From NCBI GenBank assembly GCA_027074255.1, contig JALTDI010000321.1:1-14848 (forward strand): DNA of 14,848 nt, read 5' to 3'. Below are positions 1 to 8,466 of the stretch, piece after piece (position 1 is the stretch's first letter; every line of letters begins with the position of its first letter). Source of the DNA: Desulfurellales bacterium (GTDB lineage: Bacteria; Campylobacterota_A; Desulfurellia; Desulfurellales; Hippeaceae). The notes beneath the pieces are model-generated. The model worked only from the letters and a program-made list of their open reading frames with translations. It made no database searches and had not been told where the DNA came from. A program made the translations under genes and the position numbers.

Positions 1-19
1 GTCGAGACAGTCCGTATTT

Positions 20-1789
20 CTATGTGTCATTGTTGGGCTCTACAACAATTTCTTCCCTGCCCTGTATTTCCCTGACATATATCTTTACGTTATTTTTTCG
101 GGAATCTATGACCCTTTTGAGCGTGTCGTCGAAGATAATCGTGTTAGAGGCATTTATATGTCCCTTTACTATAACGTGCCCTTTTTTGTAGCTGCTTTCC
201 AGCTCTGATATCTTATTTTGAATTTTATTGAATTCTTCCTGGGCCTGCTTGTATTCCTGCTCGGATTTTTGAAGTGCGTTCGTGCATTCTCCGAACTTTT
301 TAACGATAATCAAAAGCGGCTTAGGTATACTCTTGCCCGTTTCCTGAAGCTCATATATGGTTTTCTTCACACTGTTATATCTGAGTTTTTCTTTTTCAAG
401 AAGTTTCACGGCATCGTCATATTTCTTCTTGTTGGTTTTCAAAATAACAGAAGCATACTCCTTTTTAATACGCAGTTCCTTATATAATTCCCGTATCCAA
501 GGCAGATTCAAAGGCTGTATAGCTATTATATTGTCGTCACCCTCAATATCATTGATAATGACGGATTCCGAGGACGTGGTAATGTTTGACGACATCATCA
601 TACCTTTAATTTCAACCTTAGGACAATAAAGCTTTGAAGCTATGGATTTATTGATGATTATGCTATCTTTGGAAACTATTCTTGCATGCTCGGCCAAATC
701 TATCTCTACCTCATCGGCCTCAACACTGCCTCTGCAAATGGATATAACGGCTTTTTTCGCTATTATCTTGGCATCCTGATGCACACTGCCTTTAATGTTA
801 ACTTCTTCGGCTTCAACAATAGCGTGAGGCCCTACGTCTCCGTTAATGGTAACCTTTTTTGCCTTAACCTTCATACCTGCCGCAATGGTATCCTCAACGG
901 AATCGTTACCCATACTCCCAATTTTAAGCTCTACATCCGCATTGGCATTAAGATTTCCTGTTGTTTTTATATCAACCTTATCCACGGAAACCGACGTATC
1001 TATATCATATACACCGTTTTTATAAATTATAACGCCGTCTTTCTTGGAAACAAGTTTAACTGTTCTGCCCTCTTCAATCTTTTCTATACCCTCCGCATTG
1101 AACTTAATATCATCCAAATCTTCAATTACCACACCGACATCCTGATGAATAACATTCCCGAAAACATCATAGCCCTCTTCCCCCTTGGTCGGTTTGTGAA
1201 ATTCAATAAGAACCTTACCTTTATTCACAGGAACAAGAAAATTTTTCTTTTTATAGTCTATTTTCCCGTCCTTTGTTATACTTCCCGCAGCATGATATCT
1301 GTTAAAATAGAATTTTAATTCGCTGTTTTCTCCTCTTTTGGGGGCTTTACCCTCGGCTATTAATATTCTAAAAGGTTTTCTGCTCGGGCTCAATCTCTTT
1401 TTTATTTCAGATGCAATGGCTAAAAGCGTCTGGTCTTTCACACGCATCACTATATTGTTCAATGCTATGATATTTTTAACGACATTAACGATATCTTCTT
1501 CCGATATATTCTCCGCACTCTTTAATTTCGACGTATCGACAACAATGTATGCCTTTTGAGGATATTCGGATTTATCTGTTTCTATGCTCATTATATCGTA
1601 TAAATCCGATTTGCTGTTATTGATAAAAAACTTAACTCTGTATCGCTTTATGAGATTTCCTTTTTCGTCTTTATCTTTTTTTTCAGATTCTATCTCAAAA
1701 TCAATAAATTTAGTGGGAAAACCCAATTCCTTAGAGACTTCCATAATAGCATCTTTAACACTGCTTGTTTCTTTCTCTATAAAATCCAT
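20..1789 (-). CDS. fapA: FapA/DUF342 family protein with Jag-like N-terminal domain
   Basis: The protein has 589 residues. Residues 1-50 resemble the Jag/KhpB N-terminal domain, which is commonly found in front of FapA domains. Residues about 140-215 carry FapA-type motifs (ILIAEGKAPKRGE, then KGEEGYDVFGN). Residues about 275-415 form repeating short beta-strand segments (VTINGDVG, VNIKGSVH, VEIKG) typical of the DUF342 beta-solenoid. Residues about 430-540 are Lys/Glu-rich and heptad-like, consistent with a coiled coil, and a last solenoid-like strand pair (HVIVKGHINA) precedes the C-terminus. The chosen ATG at 1789 has AGGGG (1797-1801, read on the minus strand) seven bases upstream; an in-frame ATG 13 codons earlier lacks a comparable site. 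Members are cytoplasmic and have been tied to flagellar assembly and polar localisation in vibrios, but the biochemical role is poorly defined. No flagellar gene is adjacent here, so function is inferred only from the family. Confidence 0.85.
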   Translation of the reverse strand: MDFIEKETSSVKDAIMEVSKELGFPTKFIDFEIESEKKDKDEKGNLIKRYRVKFFINNSKSDLYDIMSIETDKSEYPQKAYIVVDTSKLKSAENISEEDIVNVVKNIIALNNIVMRVKDQTLLAIASEIKKRLSPSRKPFRILIAEGKAPKRGENSELKFYFNRYHAAGSITKDGKIDYKKKNFLVPVNKGKVLIEFHKPTKGEEGYDVFGNVIHQDVGVVIEDLDDIKFNAEGIEKIEEGRTVKLVSKKDGVIIYKNGVYDIDTSVSVDKVDIKTTGNLNANADVELKIGSMGNDSVEDTIAAGMKVKAKKVTINGDVGPHAIVEAEEVNIKGSVHQDAKIIAKKAVISICRGSVEADEVEIDLAEHARIVSKDSIIINKSIASKLYCPKVEIKGMMMSSNITTSSESVIINDIEGDDNIIAIQPLNLPWIRELYKELRIKKEYASVILKTNKKKYDDAVKLLEKEKLRYNSVKKTIYELQETGKSIPKPLLIIVKKFGECTNALQKSEQEYKQAQEEFNKIQNKISELESSYKKGHVIVKGHINASNTIIFDDTLKRVIDSRKNNVKIYVREIQGREEIVVEPNNDT

Positions 1790-1851
1790 AGTATAACCCC
1801 TATCTCTTATAGATACGCAAAGAGGCACGGCATTCTAAGTTCATTGTGTAA

Positions 1852-1880
1852 AACATAACAAAAAAGCTCAATCTAAACAA
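1852..1880 (-). promoter_or_regulatory. possible promoter of the FapA gene
   Basis: On the minus strand TTGTTT (1875-1880) and TATGTT (1852-1857) are 17 bases apart, which would start transcription roughly 55 bases before the ATG. Each box matches the sigma-70 consensus only partly, and other pairings in this AT-rich stretch are possible. It would be back-to-back with the strong tRNA-Leu promoter. Confidence 0.3.
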
Positions 1881-1890
1881 GTAAAATATA

Positions 1891-1918
1891 TTGACACAAA
1901 GCAATAAAAATATATAAT
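1891..1918 (+). promoter_or_regulatory. sigma-70 promoter of tRNA-Leu
   Basis: A perfect -35 box TTGACA (1891-1896) and a perfect -10 box TATAAT (1913-1918) are separated by 16 bases. The expected start near 1925 is about nine bases before the mature tRNA 5' end. This is the best promoter match in the window and fits a highly expressed stable RNA gene. Confidence 0.85.
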
Positions 1919-1933
1919 CGTCGTGTTTTTCAA

Positions 1934-2020
1934 GCCGGGGTGGTGAAACTGGTAGACGCGCTGGACTCAAAATCCAGTAGCCGTGAGGCTGTGCGGGTTC
2001 GACTCCCGCCCCCGGCACCA
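1934..2020 (+). tRNA. tRNA-Leu (anticodon CAA)
   Basis: An 87-base cloverleaf with encoded CCA. The acceptor stem is GCCGGGG paired with CCCCGGC (2010-2016), the discriminator is A, and CCA is at 2018-2020. The anticodon stem CTGGA/TCCAG encloses the loop CTCAAAA, giving anticodon CAA at 1968-1970, which reads UUG. A long variable arm with an AGCC/GGCT stem is typical of leucine tRNAs, and the T arm GCGGG-TTCGACT-CCCGC is intact. It is a single gene with its own promoter, convergent with addB. No GC-rich terminator is visible downstream, only an A-run and T-run (2021-2039). Confidence 0.97.
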
Positions 2021-2096
2021 AAAAATCCCAAAAGTTTTTTCATAGGAAAGAACACAGATGTGTCGCTTTTGCTTTATATAAACATAACGCATTATT

Positions 2097-4970
2097 TTAT
2101 ACATAGGCAAATCTGCAAAAAAGAGCAAAATCGCAATATCGGCACTGAGCATTGGATATCGCATAAAGTCTGTTTGATTTTTTCATATGGTTTTTTATAT
2201 ATCCGACAATTTCTATAGAATGCTCAATTGATAAATCATTTACCGAGAGTGTTTTGCAGGGTTTATCATCGCTCTTGCCGATATAACATAACGACCCTTC
2301 AAAATCACACTGCTGACAATAATCATTATAGTATTTCTGCGCCAAGATAAGATACACGGGTATCTGAACGGAATTAACAGCCGATTTCATATCAATGAGT
2401 GTTTTATCGTCAAATACATCCTTATTTTTTAAACCATCCTCGTCAAAAAGCTCTTTTGTCTTATTTTTAGACGGAAGATTGGCATACAAGCCCGTCTTGT
2501 AATCAATAATTCTAATTGTGTTTTCATATTTATCAATCCTGTCGGCAAAGCCCTTTAAAAGCAGATTATTGTCAGACAGCTTTTTTTCAATCCCCACAAC
2601 ACAAAACGGTTTAAAACTGTTTTTAGCCGTGCGGTTGAAAAATTGCTTAATTCTGTATTTCGCAATTATTTTCAAAGCATCAAGCTGAAATTTAGACAAA
2701 TTTTCAACATAATCCTCAACATCTTTCATATCTTTAAACTCGCCAGAATTTTTCGGCAGTTCCCCGATTTTTTTTACAACATCCCTTCCTATGGATAGAT
2801 ATGTCTCTTTATCGATTTTCTTACAATTGTCAGAACGGTCTTCGCATTGGTATTTCCTAAAACCAATCTCAAAAAGCTTATGAATCAAACTGCCCGTCTT
2901 ATCGGCTCTGAATTCACTCTCAAAGCTCGGGCTCTCACCGATTTTTTTTATATATTTCAAATAAAACTTATATGGACAGTTTAAATAGGTATCCAAAGAA
3001 GAAGGCGATATCGGCTCTATCAAAATTTCATCGAGCCTTTCTCTAATTTCGTCTGTCTTTTCAATAAAATTATTATCAGCTGTGGTTTTCGGCAGGTTTA
3101 CCGTAATATTTTTCACTGCCAAGGGCTTTTTGGTTTTGTTCTCCTCAATCAGTGCAAGCTGTTCAACAAACCTGCTCCTGATATTCTTCTCCAAAGCATT
3201 ACTGCCTGTTTTATAGGATATAAAGCAGGCATTTGATGAGTATGCAAGCCGGAAGAAGTTGTATTTTACAAGCTCCTCTTTCTCTTTAAATGACGATAAT
3301 CCCAGCTCCTGCTTTATGGGTTCTGCCAAAAGCGGGTCAATCTTGTCTCCTGCCGGAAGAATCCCCTCATTAACATCAAGAAAAAAAACACTGTCAAACG
3401 ACAGCAGTCTTGATTCAAGAACACCCATAATCTGAATACCCTCCAAGGGATGCCCCTCAAACGGAACAGACAAATCTCTTATCATTTCACTGATTATAGT
3501 GTGTATAAACCTTGCATCCAAATTGTTAAACCCATAATCCATTTCGCCCAAAGAGGAAACAATTTCCGAGTAAAAAAATTGAATCATCTGCGATGTAAAT
3601 TTTTCATGCTCACCGCTCAGCTTCTCGCTGTCAAAAAGCTTAAACAGCTTTATGAATGCCTGATGCAGCTCTCTTATGTTTTTAAGATTCAAAAACGGCT
3701 TAATCAATTGCTCAAACAGCTGTTCACTTTCATCAAATACATAAACAGGAACCATTTTATCCCTTAAACGACTTCTAACCGCATCAGTATCAATTTTAAG
3801 AAAATAGAAAATATTAGTATTAAGCAGCCTATTCAATAAAACTGAATCAACAGTATACTTAGTATACTTCGACTTGCCGCTTGAACATTTTCTTTCTGCA
3901 TCTGTTAAAACATTAAAAAAAGACTCCAAAAAAATGCCCATATCCGTTGATGCAAAACCCAATCCCATTGTTATATTGATTGGAAAGCTCTTTTCGTCCT
4001 TTTTTCCAAAATAGGCCAAAAGCGGAAGAAGTGTAGAGCTCTCGGGAAGAATAATTGCAATATTGTCGGGCGATTGTTTGTTTTTTAACCTATCCGCAGC
4101 AACTTTTATCTTTTTTGCGTTAAACGAGGCTTCTGAGTGCGAATCGGCAAACTCGTAAAACTCAAATGCCGTTTCATTATAAACATCCTTCTCTTCAATT
4201 ATTCTGGCGTTATTTATAATATTTTCCAGCTGGCGGATTGTTCTTTTCGCTGCTGCAAAAGATTCAAAACCCAGATACTTGTCTAACCTATCTCTTTCAA
4301 ATAAATCCGTTTGTATAACAAAGGAAACATCTGCAAAGTCTGATATGTTTTTCAATATTTTCTTCTCGGATTCCGATAAATAGATAAAACCCGCAAAAAT
4401 AAATGCCCTATCCCCATAGTCTTCTATAAATTTCTTGTCTTTTGTTATTGCGGCACAAAGCTGCAAATTCTTGCCGCCGTATGAAAATTGCTCATATTCC
4501 TCCGTATATTTTTCGTATAGGCTTTTCAAATTATTCAAAATCTCTTCGGCTTGCTTAATTGCCTCAACATATTGAAAATTCTGCAGCCTATCGCTCAACA
4601 GCTGCCTGTCTATTTCATCAAAAAGACCTGATAGTCTTCTTGCCCACGGGAATACTGTCGCCGGCTCGCCTCCCAATTTTTCAAAAAGTTCCGTCTTTTC
4701 CATCAATTTCAGGAAAAATAGCTCCCTTTCCATTGGTTTATGGAATTTGGGAATAGGCCTTGCATAGTTTAATGTCAGATTTTTTGCAAATTCCTCTATC
4801 GTAAAAAATTCACTCCTCAGTGCAGTCTCGGTTGTTAGTTCCTTTTCAATGAACCTTATAGGCCGCCTATTTGAGCAGATAAAAACAACATTTTTTTCAC
4901 TTTTTTCTATCATCCTTTTTGCATAATCTATAAAATTAAGGCCGACATCCAGCTTTATTATTTTAAACAT
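2097..4970 (-). CDS. addB: AddB-like PD-(D/E)XK nuclease subunit of a recombination helicase-nuclease
   Basis: The 957-residue protein has the architecture of AddB/RexB: a long helicase-like body and a C-terminal RecB-type nuclease. Nuclease residues are visible as H697 (GSLIHKLFE), D810 (GFADRID), D823 and K825 (IIDYKTG). Four cysteines frame this domain, C665 (LNCPYKF) and C943, C946, C952 (CxxC then five residues then C). This is the arrangement of the 4Fe-4S cluster that staples the AddB nuclease fold. The N-terminal ATP-binding site is degenerate: after the first strand (VVFICSNRR, from residue 28) there is no GKT/S motif, so ATP hydrolysis by this subunit is doubtful. In the family, AddB cuts the 5'-ended strand and helps recognise Chi sequences. 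The start overlaps the end of addA by eight bases (ATGTTTAA), which indicates translational coupling. At 957 residues it is shorter than the Firmicutes AddB, which has over 1,100. Confidence 0.88.
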   Translation of the reverse strand: MFKIIKLDVGLNFIDYAKRMIEKSEKNVVFICSNRRPIRFIEKELTTETALRSEFFTIEEFAKNLTLNYARPIPKFHKPMERELFFLKLMEKTELFEKLGGEPATVFPWARRLSGLFDEIDRQLLSDRLQNFQYVEAIKQAEEILNNLKSLYEKYTEEYEQFSYGGKNLQLCAAITKDKKFIEDYGDRAFIFAGFIYLSESEKKILKNISDFADVSFVIQTDLFERDRLDKYLGFESFAAAKRTIRQLENIINNARIIEEKDVYNETAFEFYEFADSHSEASFNAKKIKVAADRLKNKQSPDNIAIILPESSTLLPLLAYFGKKDEKSFPINITMGLGFASTDMGIFLESFFNVLTDAERKCSSGKSKYTKYTVDSVLLNRLLNTNIFYFLKIDTDAVRSRLRDKMVPVYVFDESEQLFEQLIKPFLNLKNIRELHQAFIKLFKLFDSEKLSGEHEKFTSQMIQFFYSEIVSSLGEMDYGFNNLDARFIHTIISEMIRDLSVPFEGHPLEGIQIMGVLESRLLSFDSVFFLDVNEGILPAGDKIDPLLAEPIKQELGLSSFKEKEELVKYNFFRLAYSSNACFISYKTGSNALEKNIRSRFVEQLALIEENKTKKPLAVKNITVNLPKTTADNNFIEKTDEIRERLDEILIEPISPSSLDTYLNCPYKFYLKYIKKIGESPSFESEFRADKTGSLIHKLFEIGFRKYQCEDRSDNCKKIDKETYLSIGRDVVKKIGELPKNSGEFKDMKDVEDYVENLSKFQLDALKIIAKYRIKQFFNRTAKNSFKPFCVVGIEKKLSDNNLLLKGFADRIDKYENTIRIIDYKTGLYANLPSKNKTKELFDEDGLKNKDVFDDKTLIDMKSAVNSVQIPVYLILAQKYYNDYCQQCDFEGSLCYIGKSDDKPCKTLSVNDLSIEHSIEIVGYIKNHMKKSNRLYAISNAQCRYCDFALFCRFAYV

Positions 4971-7900
4971 ATTCTACATCCCCGGTCTTTGAATAGTAGA
5001 TAATACCGTTTGCATTATCGAATAAATTCAAATAATCACCCACCTGTTTTTTGTGTTTTTGCTCTTTTTTGCCCGTTTTATAATCAAGAACAATATATTC
5101 TCCTCTTCTTTTAACAAGTCTGTCTATTCTTCTGATATCCCCGTTTTTATCGACAAACTCCTTTTCGTTGTAGTATTCGTCAATATCAAAAAAATACTCG
5201 CCCAGTGCTTCAACGGCTTTTTTAATATCATCGACAATGCTCTCATCTTCATAGCCTATAACCGATTTAGCCATTTCATAAGCCTCTTTTGCCGTATTTT
5301 CCACATTACCGTTTCTGTTTAATGAGCCTATAAACGCCATCGCCTGATGAAAAAGCTCGCCGTATAACTTCTCTTCGGGTTCAATATTCAGCTCGTAAAT
5401 TTGCGGGTATATTTTTAGATAATCCCTTATGTTAGCCCCTAAATCTATCTCTGTAAGTTTTTCGCGCTCTGTCTGTTTTGGTTTTGGGGAGGCTTGAATT
5501 GTGCCTATTTTATATTCCACATCACCCAAATTTTTATCCTCGGCCAAAATTTCTCCAAGCAGACAGGAAACAGGAAAATCGCTCGGGCATTCTTTTCCGT
5601 CTTTGATTGATTTGAATGTCCCTATTATAAAAAGATTATCGCAGGCTCTCGTGTTCGCCACATACATAAGGTTCAGAGCCTCAATTGTGTTGATCTTCAG
5701 CTGCTCAAAATATGCATCCCTTGCCTCTTTTAGAATCACACGCAAAGCCGAATCCGCTTTTGCAAATATCTTAGCATCTTTATTTAGGTTTAAAAGATGT
5801 CCAATATCAAACTCAGAATAAACCTCAGCCCTTTTTTTGTCTATCAATTTCCAATCGTAGTAGGGAATAATTACCGTATGGCTTTCCAGACCCTTGGATT
5901 TGTGGATTGTCATTATTCTTATAGCGTTTACATTCTCAATAGATGAAACCGTAATGTCAGGGTGCTCATAAAAGTATCTAATTATATATTCAAGGTCTTT
6001 TTTGTTCTGAGATAACTCGACAACCTTCTCAAGAAGCGTATCAAAATAAGACCGATTTTCGGTATATTTAAAAATATCGCTCTGAAGCAGATAGCAGAAA
6101 AACTCATAGGGCATCAGCTGTTTTGCCAATCTCCCCAGCTCATCAAGGTTTAAATCAACACCAATCTCTTTTAATGCCTCAATGAAATAAAAATCCGTAC
6201 TGTAAATGGAAGCCAGTCCGACAAATAGAAGCTTTTTTAACTCGGGGTTATTAATAAGCACAAGGGAATCCTCTGTTATAAAATTTAAGTGCTTAAAATC
6301 GCTTCTGATAAACTCAACAATCTTGCCAATATCTTTTTTTGTTCTTAAAAGAATCATAATGTCGCTTTGTTCAACCCCATTATCCAAGAGCTCGCTTAAT
6401 GTTTCTCTTAGCTGATTTCTCATAAAATCATCCTTGTCAAAGTCCTTATCTTCCTCTTTTTTAACAACGGCGCTAACAAAGCCATTTCCTTTTGTTTTAG
6501 TATCTTGATTTGATTTTGCATATATATCTTCAAGGTCTTTGTCGAGTATCTTTGCAAATTCCACATCATTATTCCCTGTTAGATGCCCCGTTATTTTTTT
6601 TACATTATCAATACCGAAAACCATATTGTTGAAATCAACTATTGTAGTTTTTGAGCGGTAGTTGTCGTTTATCGTATCATTTTTCATACCGCTTAGAGCA
6701 TTGAACAACCTATAATCACCGCCGCGCCACGCATAAATAGCCTGTTTTTTATCGCCCACAACAAACAGGGAACCCCCCTCTGATTTTGCATTCTCTATCA
6801 AAGGATACATAGCGCTGAACTGCTGTATTGATGTGTCTTGAAACTCGTCTATCAAATAGTGCGCAAGTTTCTCACCCAAAGAGCAAAAGGCATAACCTGC
6901 ATAACCCTCTAAGCTCAATACCTCTCCTACTTTGTTTGAGATTGTACTGCCCTCAACAATATTCAAATAGGATTTGATTTGATTTTCAATGTCTCTTAAT
7001 TTGGCTATCTGTTTTTGAAGTGACTGATTTTTGAAGATTGTTTTTAAAATCTTGTAGTGAACATAAACCTCATAAAGTCTGGTTATACTGTCCTCAAGCT
7101 CTTTTTTATCTTCATCCGAAACGGTTTTACCGCTTTTTGTCAACGCAGCCGCACTAAAGGATGCGAGTTTTTCTAACTTTTGTTCTATCTTTTCCAAGTT
7201 CAGGTCTTTGTAAGATTTGATTTTATTACCGTTTAGGGCGGATTTGTTTTTTTCAATGATATCGTTTAAATTTTTAGACATTTGAGATATACGGTTTTTT
7301 ATTTTTCCTTCAATTTCGTCAAAGCTATTACCCTCAATAAAAGAAAATCTGTTTTTTATTATGCCCTTAAACTCATCAAAAGATATCACATTGCCGAATT
7401 TGCCCTTATCTTTTAAATTGTAGAGAGAATTTGCAATAATCTTTTCTGCGTTCATACCGTTTTCTCCCAGCTGAAGCAAATTATTCAACATTTCAAGCAA
7501 CTCTCTCTCGTTGTTTTCATCACTAAACAGTTCATCTATGCTTAAATCAAATATTTCATCACTATCAAAAGAAACATCATAGCTCGGATTAACACCCATT
7601 AAAACGGACAGCGCTTTGTATATTCTGTTCATAAAAGAGTCAATAGTCGTAACATTAAAATCACTGCTGTTTTTAATTATCTCTATAAGCAGCGACAATG
7701 CCTCTTCGCTGCTTAGCTTAAAGTCGTTTTTGTTAATATTGTTCTCATTATAAATTCCGGCTAATTCTTTTAAAAAATATATGATTCTTTCCTTCATCTC
7801 ACTTGCCGCTTTATTTGTAAATGTTATTGCCGCTATTGAACCTATCCTCGTCGGGCTTATAAAGGCTTTGGATTTTTTGCTGTTTATCCTGCACGCATTC

Positions 7901-8028
7901 GGCAAGTTGTCTTTATTTTTATTTCTTTTATATAATGATAAAAGCTCTATAAACCTCTGCGCCAGCCTGTATGTCTTGCCCGATCCGGCCGATGCTTCAA
8001 TGCTTAAAAACGGCTCAAAATCATTCAT
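4963..8028 (-). CDS. addA: AddA/RecB-like UvrD-family helicase with C-terminal nuclease
   Basis: The 1,021-residue protein carries a full set of superfamily 1 helicase motifs: Walker A ASAGSGKT (12-19), motif Ia with ITFTNKAASEMKER (68-81), Walker B DEFQDT (394-399), motif III GDKKQAIYAWRGGD (425-438), NYRS (456-459), TIHKSKGLE (707-715) and motif VI LMYVANTRA (787-795). The C-terminus is a RecB-type PD-(D/E)XK nuclease with H894 (GELFHQAM), D969 (RRIDRL), D982 and K984 (LDYKTG). It is thus the active motor and one of two nucleases in a complex with the downstream AddB, acting on double-strand DNA ends before RecA loading. The ATG at 8028 is preceded by AGGAG (8035-8039, minus strand) six bases away. 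Expression as an addA-addB operon is implied by the eight-base overlap. AddA rather than RecB is favoured by the AddB-type partner and the absence of recC and recD. Confidence 0.92.
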   Translation of the reverse strand: MNDFEPFLSIEASAGSGKTYRLAQRFIELLSLYKRNKNKDNLPNACRINSKKSKAFISPTRIGSIAAITFTNKAASEMKERIIYFLKELAGIYNENNINKNDFKLSSEEALSLLIEIIKNSSDFNVTTIDSFMNRIYKALSVLMGVNPSYDVSFDSDEIFDLSIDELFSDENNERELLEMLNNLLQLGENGMNAEKIIANSLYNLKDKGKFGNVISFDEFKGIIKNRFSFIEGNSFDEIEGKIKNRISQMSKNLNDIIEKNKSALNGNKIKSYKDLNLEKIEQKLEKLASFSAAALTKSGKTVSDEDKKELEDSITRLYEVYVHYKILKTIFKNQSLQKQIAKLRDIENQIKSYLNIVEGSTISNKVGEVLSLEGYAGYAFCSLGEKLAHYLIDEFQDTSIQQFSAMYPLIENAKSEGGSLFVVGDKKQAIYAWRGGDYRLFNALSGMKNDTINDNYRSKTTIVDFNNMVFGIDNVKKITGHLTGNNDVEFAKILDKDLEDIYAKSNQDTKTKGNGFVSAVVKKEEDKDFDKDDFMRNQLRETLSELLDNGVEQSDIMILLRTKKDIGKIVEFIRSDFKHLNFITEDSLVLINNPELKKLLFVGLASIYSTDFYFIEALKEIGVDLNLDELGRLAKQLMPYEFFCYLLQSDIFKYTENRSYFDTLLEKVVELSQNKKDLEYIIRYFYEHPDITVSSIENVNAIRIMTIHKSKGLESHTVIIPYYDWKLIDKKRAEVYSEFDIGHLLNLNKDAKIFAKADSALRVILKEARDAYFEQLKINTIEALNLMYVANTRACDNLFIIGTFKSIKDGKECPSDFPVSCLLGEILAEDKNLGDVEYKIGTIQASPKPKQTEREKLTEIDLGANIRDYLKIYPQIYELNIEPEEKLYGELFHQAMAFIGSLNRNGNVENTAKEAYEMAKSVIGYEDESIVDDIKKAVEALGEYFFDIDEYYNEKEFVDKNGDIRRIDRLVKRRGEYIVLDYKTGKKEQKHKKQVGDYLNLFDNANGIIYYSKTGDVEYV

Positions 8029-8057
8029 ATAAAACTCCTAACATTAGACGTAACAAT

Positions 8058-8087
8058 ACAATACACAAACCGCAGTACATATGTCAA
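8058..8087 (-). promoter_or_regulatory. probable promoter of addA-addB
   Basis: On the minus strand a perfect -35 box TTGACA (8082-8087) is followed after 18 bases by TATTGT (8058-8063), a four-of-six match to the -10 consensus. Transcription would begin about 20-25 bases before the addA ATG at 8028, leaving a short leader with the AGGAG site. Position and -35 quality support it; it is untested. Confidence 0.5.
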
Positions 8088-8293
8088 AAATATAGCATAA
8101 AAAACTGCCTTATTCCCTAATCCCACTTTCAATCAGGAAATTAATTTGACCTGCTAATGTTATTGCCTTGAATCAGTTTACAAAGCGGCATATTTGATTG
8201 TCAAGGTGATTTAAAACCTTGTGCATAGGCGGATATTTGCTTTAAAAAATTCATCAAAATCCGATTTAAGGAATATGTTTCAATGAAATCTCC

Positions 8294-8311
8294 CATCCGA
8301 CTTTTCGGGTG
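8294..8311. repeat. small hairpin, seven pairs with CTTT loop
   Basis: CATCCGA and TCGGGTG (one G-T pair) enclose a four-base loop. No run of T follows on either strand, so it is not a standard terminator. It may be part of an RNA structure in the intergenic region. Confidence 0.35.
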
Positions 8312-8425
8312 AAAACATTTGGTTATTTTGAGCTTTGAATTCTTATCAACTTCGGCCGGTTTATTCAACTTTATCAACGTACCGGAAAACATAAAGGTAA
8401 AATGAAGCATAAAAAGAAGCGCGGG

Positions 8426-8460
8426 ATGCCTGCACAGACGTACTTTATCTGTGCAGGCAT
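8426..8460 (-). terminator. hairpin after the spy-like gene, probable terminator or 3'-end structure
   Basis: A perfect 13-base inverted repeat (ATGCCTGCACAGA and TCTGTGCAGGCAT) with a nine-base loop begins six bases past the spy-like stop codon at 8467. On the minus strand the T-rich part (CTTCTTTTTATG) starts several bases beyond the stem instead of directly after it. It could act as a terminator, as an mRNA-stabilising hairpin, or both. The T-run does not follow the stem on the plus strand. Confidence 0.55.
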
Positions 8461-8466
8461 TGCTTG

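Larger units (their letters stand above)
8029..8466. other. non-coding region between addA and the spy-like gene
   Basis: This 438-base stretch holds no convincing gene. Reading frames here are short or have no ribosome binding site. It contains the addA ribosome binding site and a promoter-like pair (8058-8087), and a second possible minus-strand pair, TTGACA (8199-8204) and TAAACT (8175-8180), with an 18-base spacer. It also holds three inverted repeats: CAAGGT/ACCTTG at 8202-8221, a seven-pair stem at 8294-8311, and a 13-pair stem at 8426-8460. A small RNA or a decayed gene could be hidden here, but the sequence alone does not show one. Confidence 0.5.

Noticed and set aside
686..1318. 210-codon plus-strand reading frame opposite the FapA gene
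   Set aside because: It is an antisense shadow of repetitive solenoid codons, with no ribosome binding site and no family resemblance; the minus-strand protein has clear motifs.
2021..2039. A-run/T-run after tRNA-Leu as an intrinsic terminator
   Set aside because: The only possible stem consists of six A-T pairs with a nine-base loop and would be too weak to call.
1934..2096. tRNA-Leu as an attachment site of an integrated element
   Set aside because: tRNA genes are common integration sites, but no integrase, no repeated tRNA 3' end and no foreign-looking genes are found; the neighbours are housekeeping genes.
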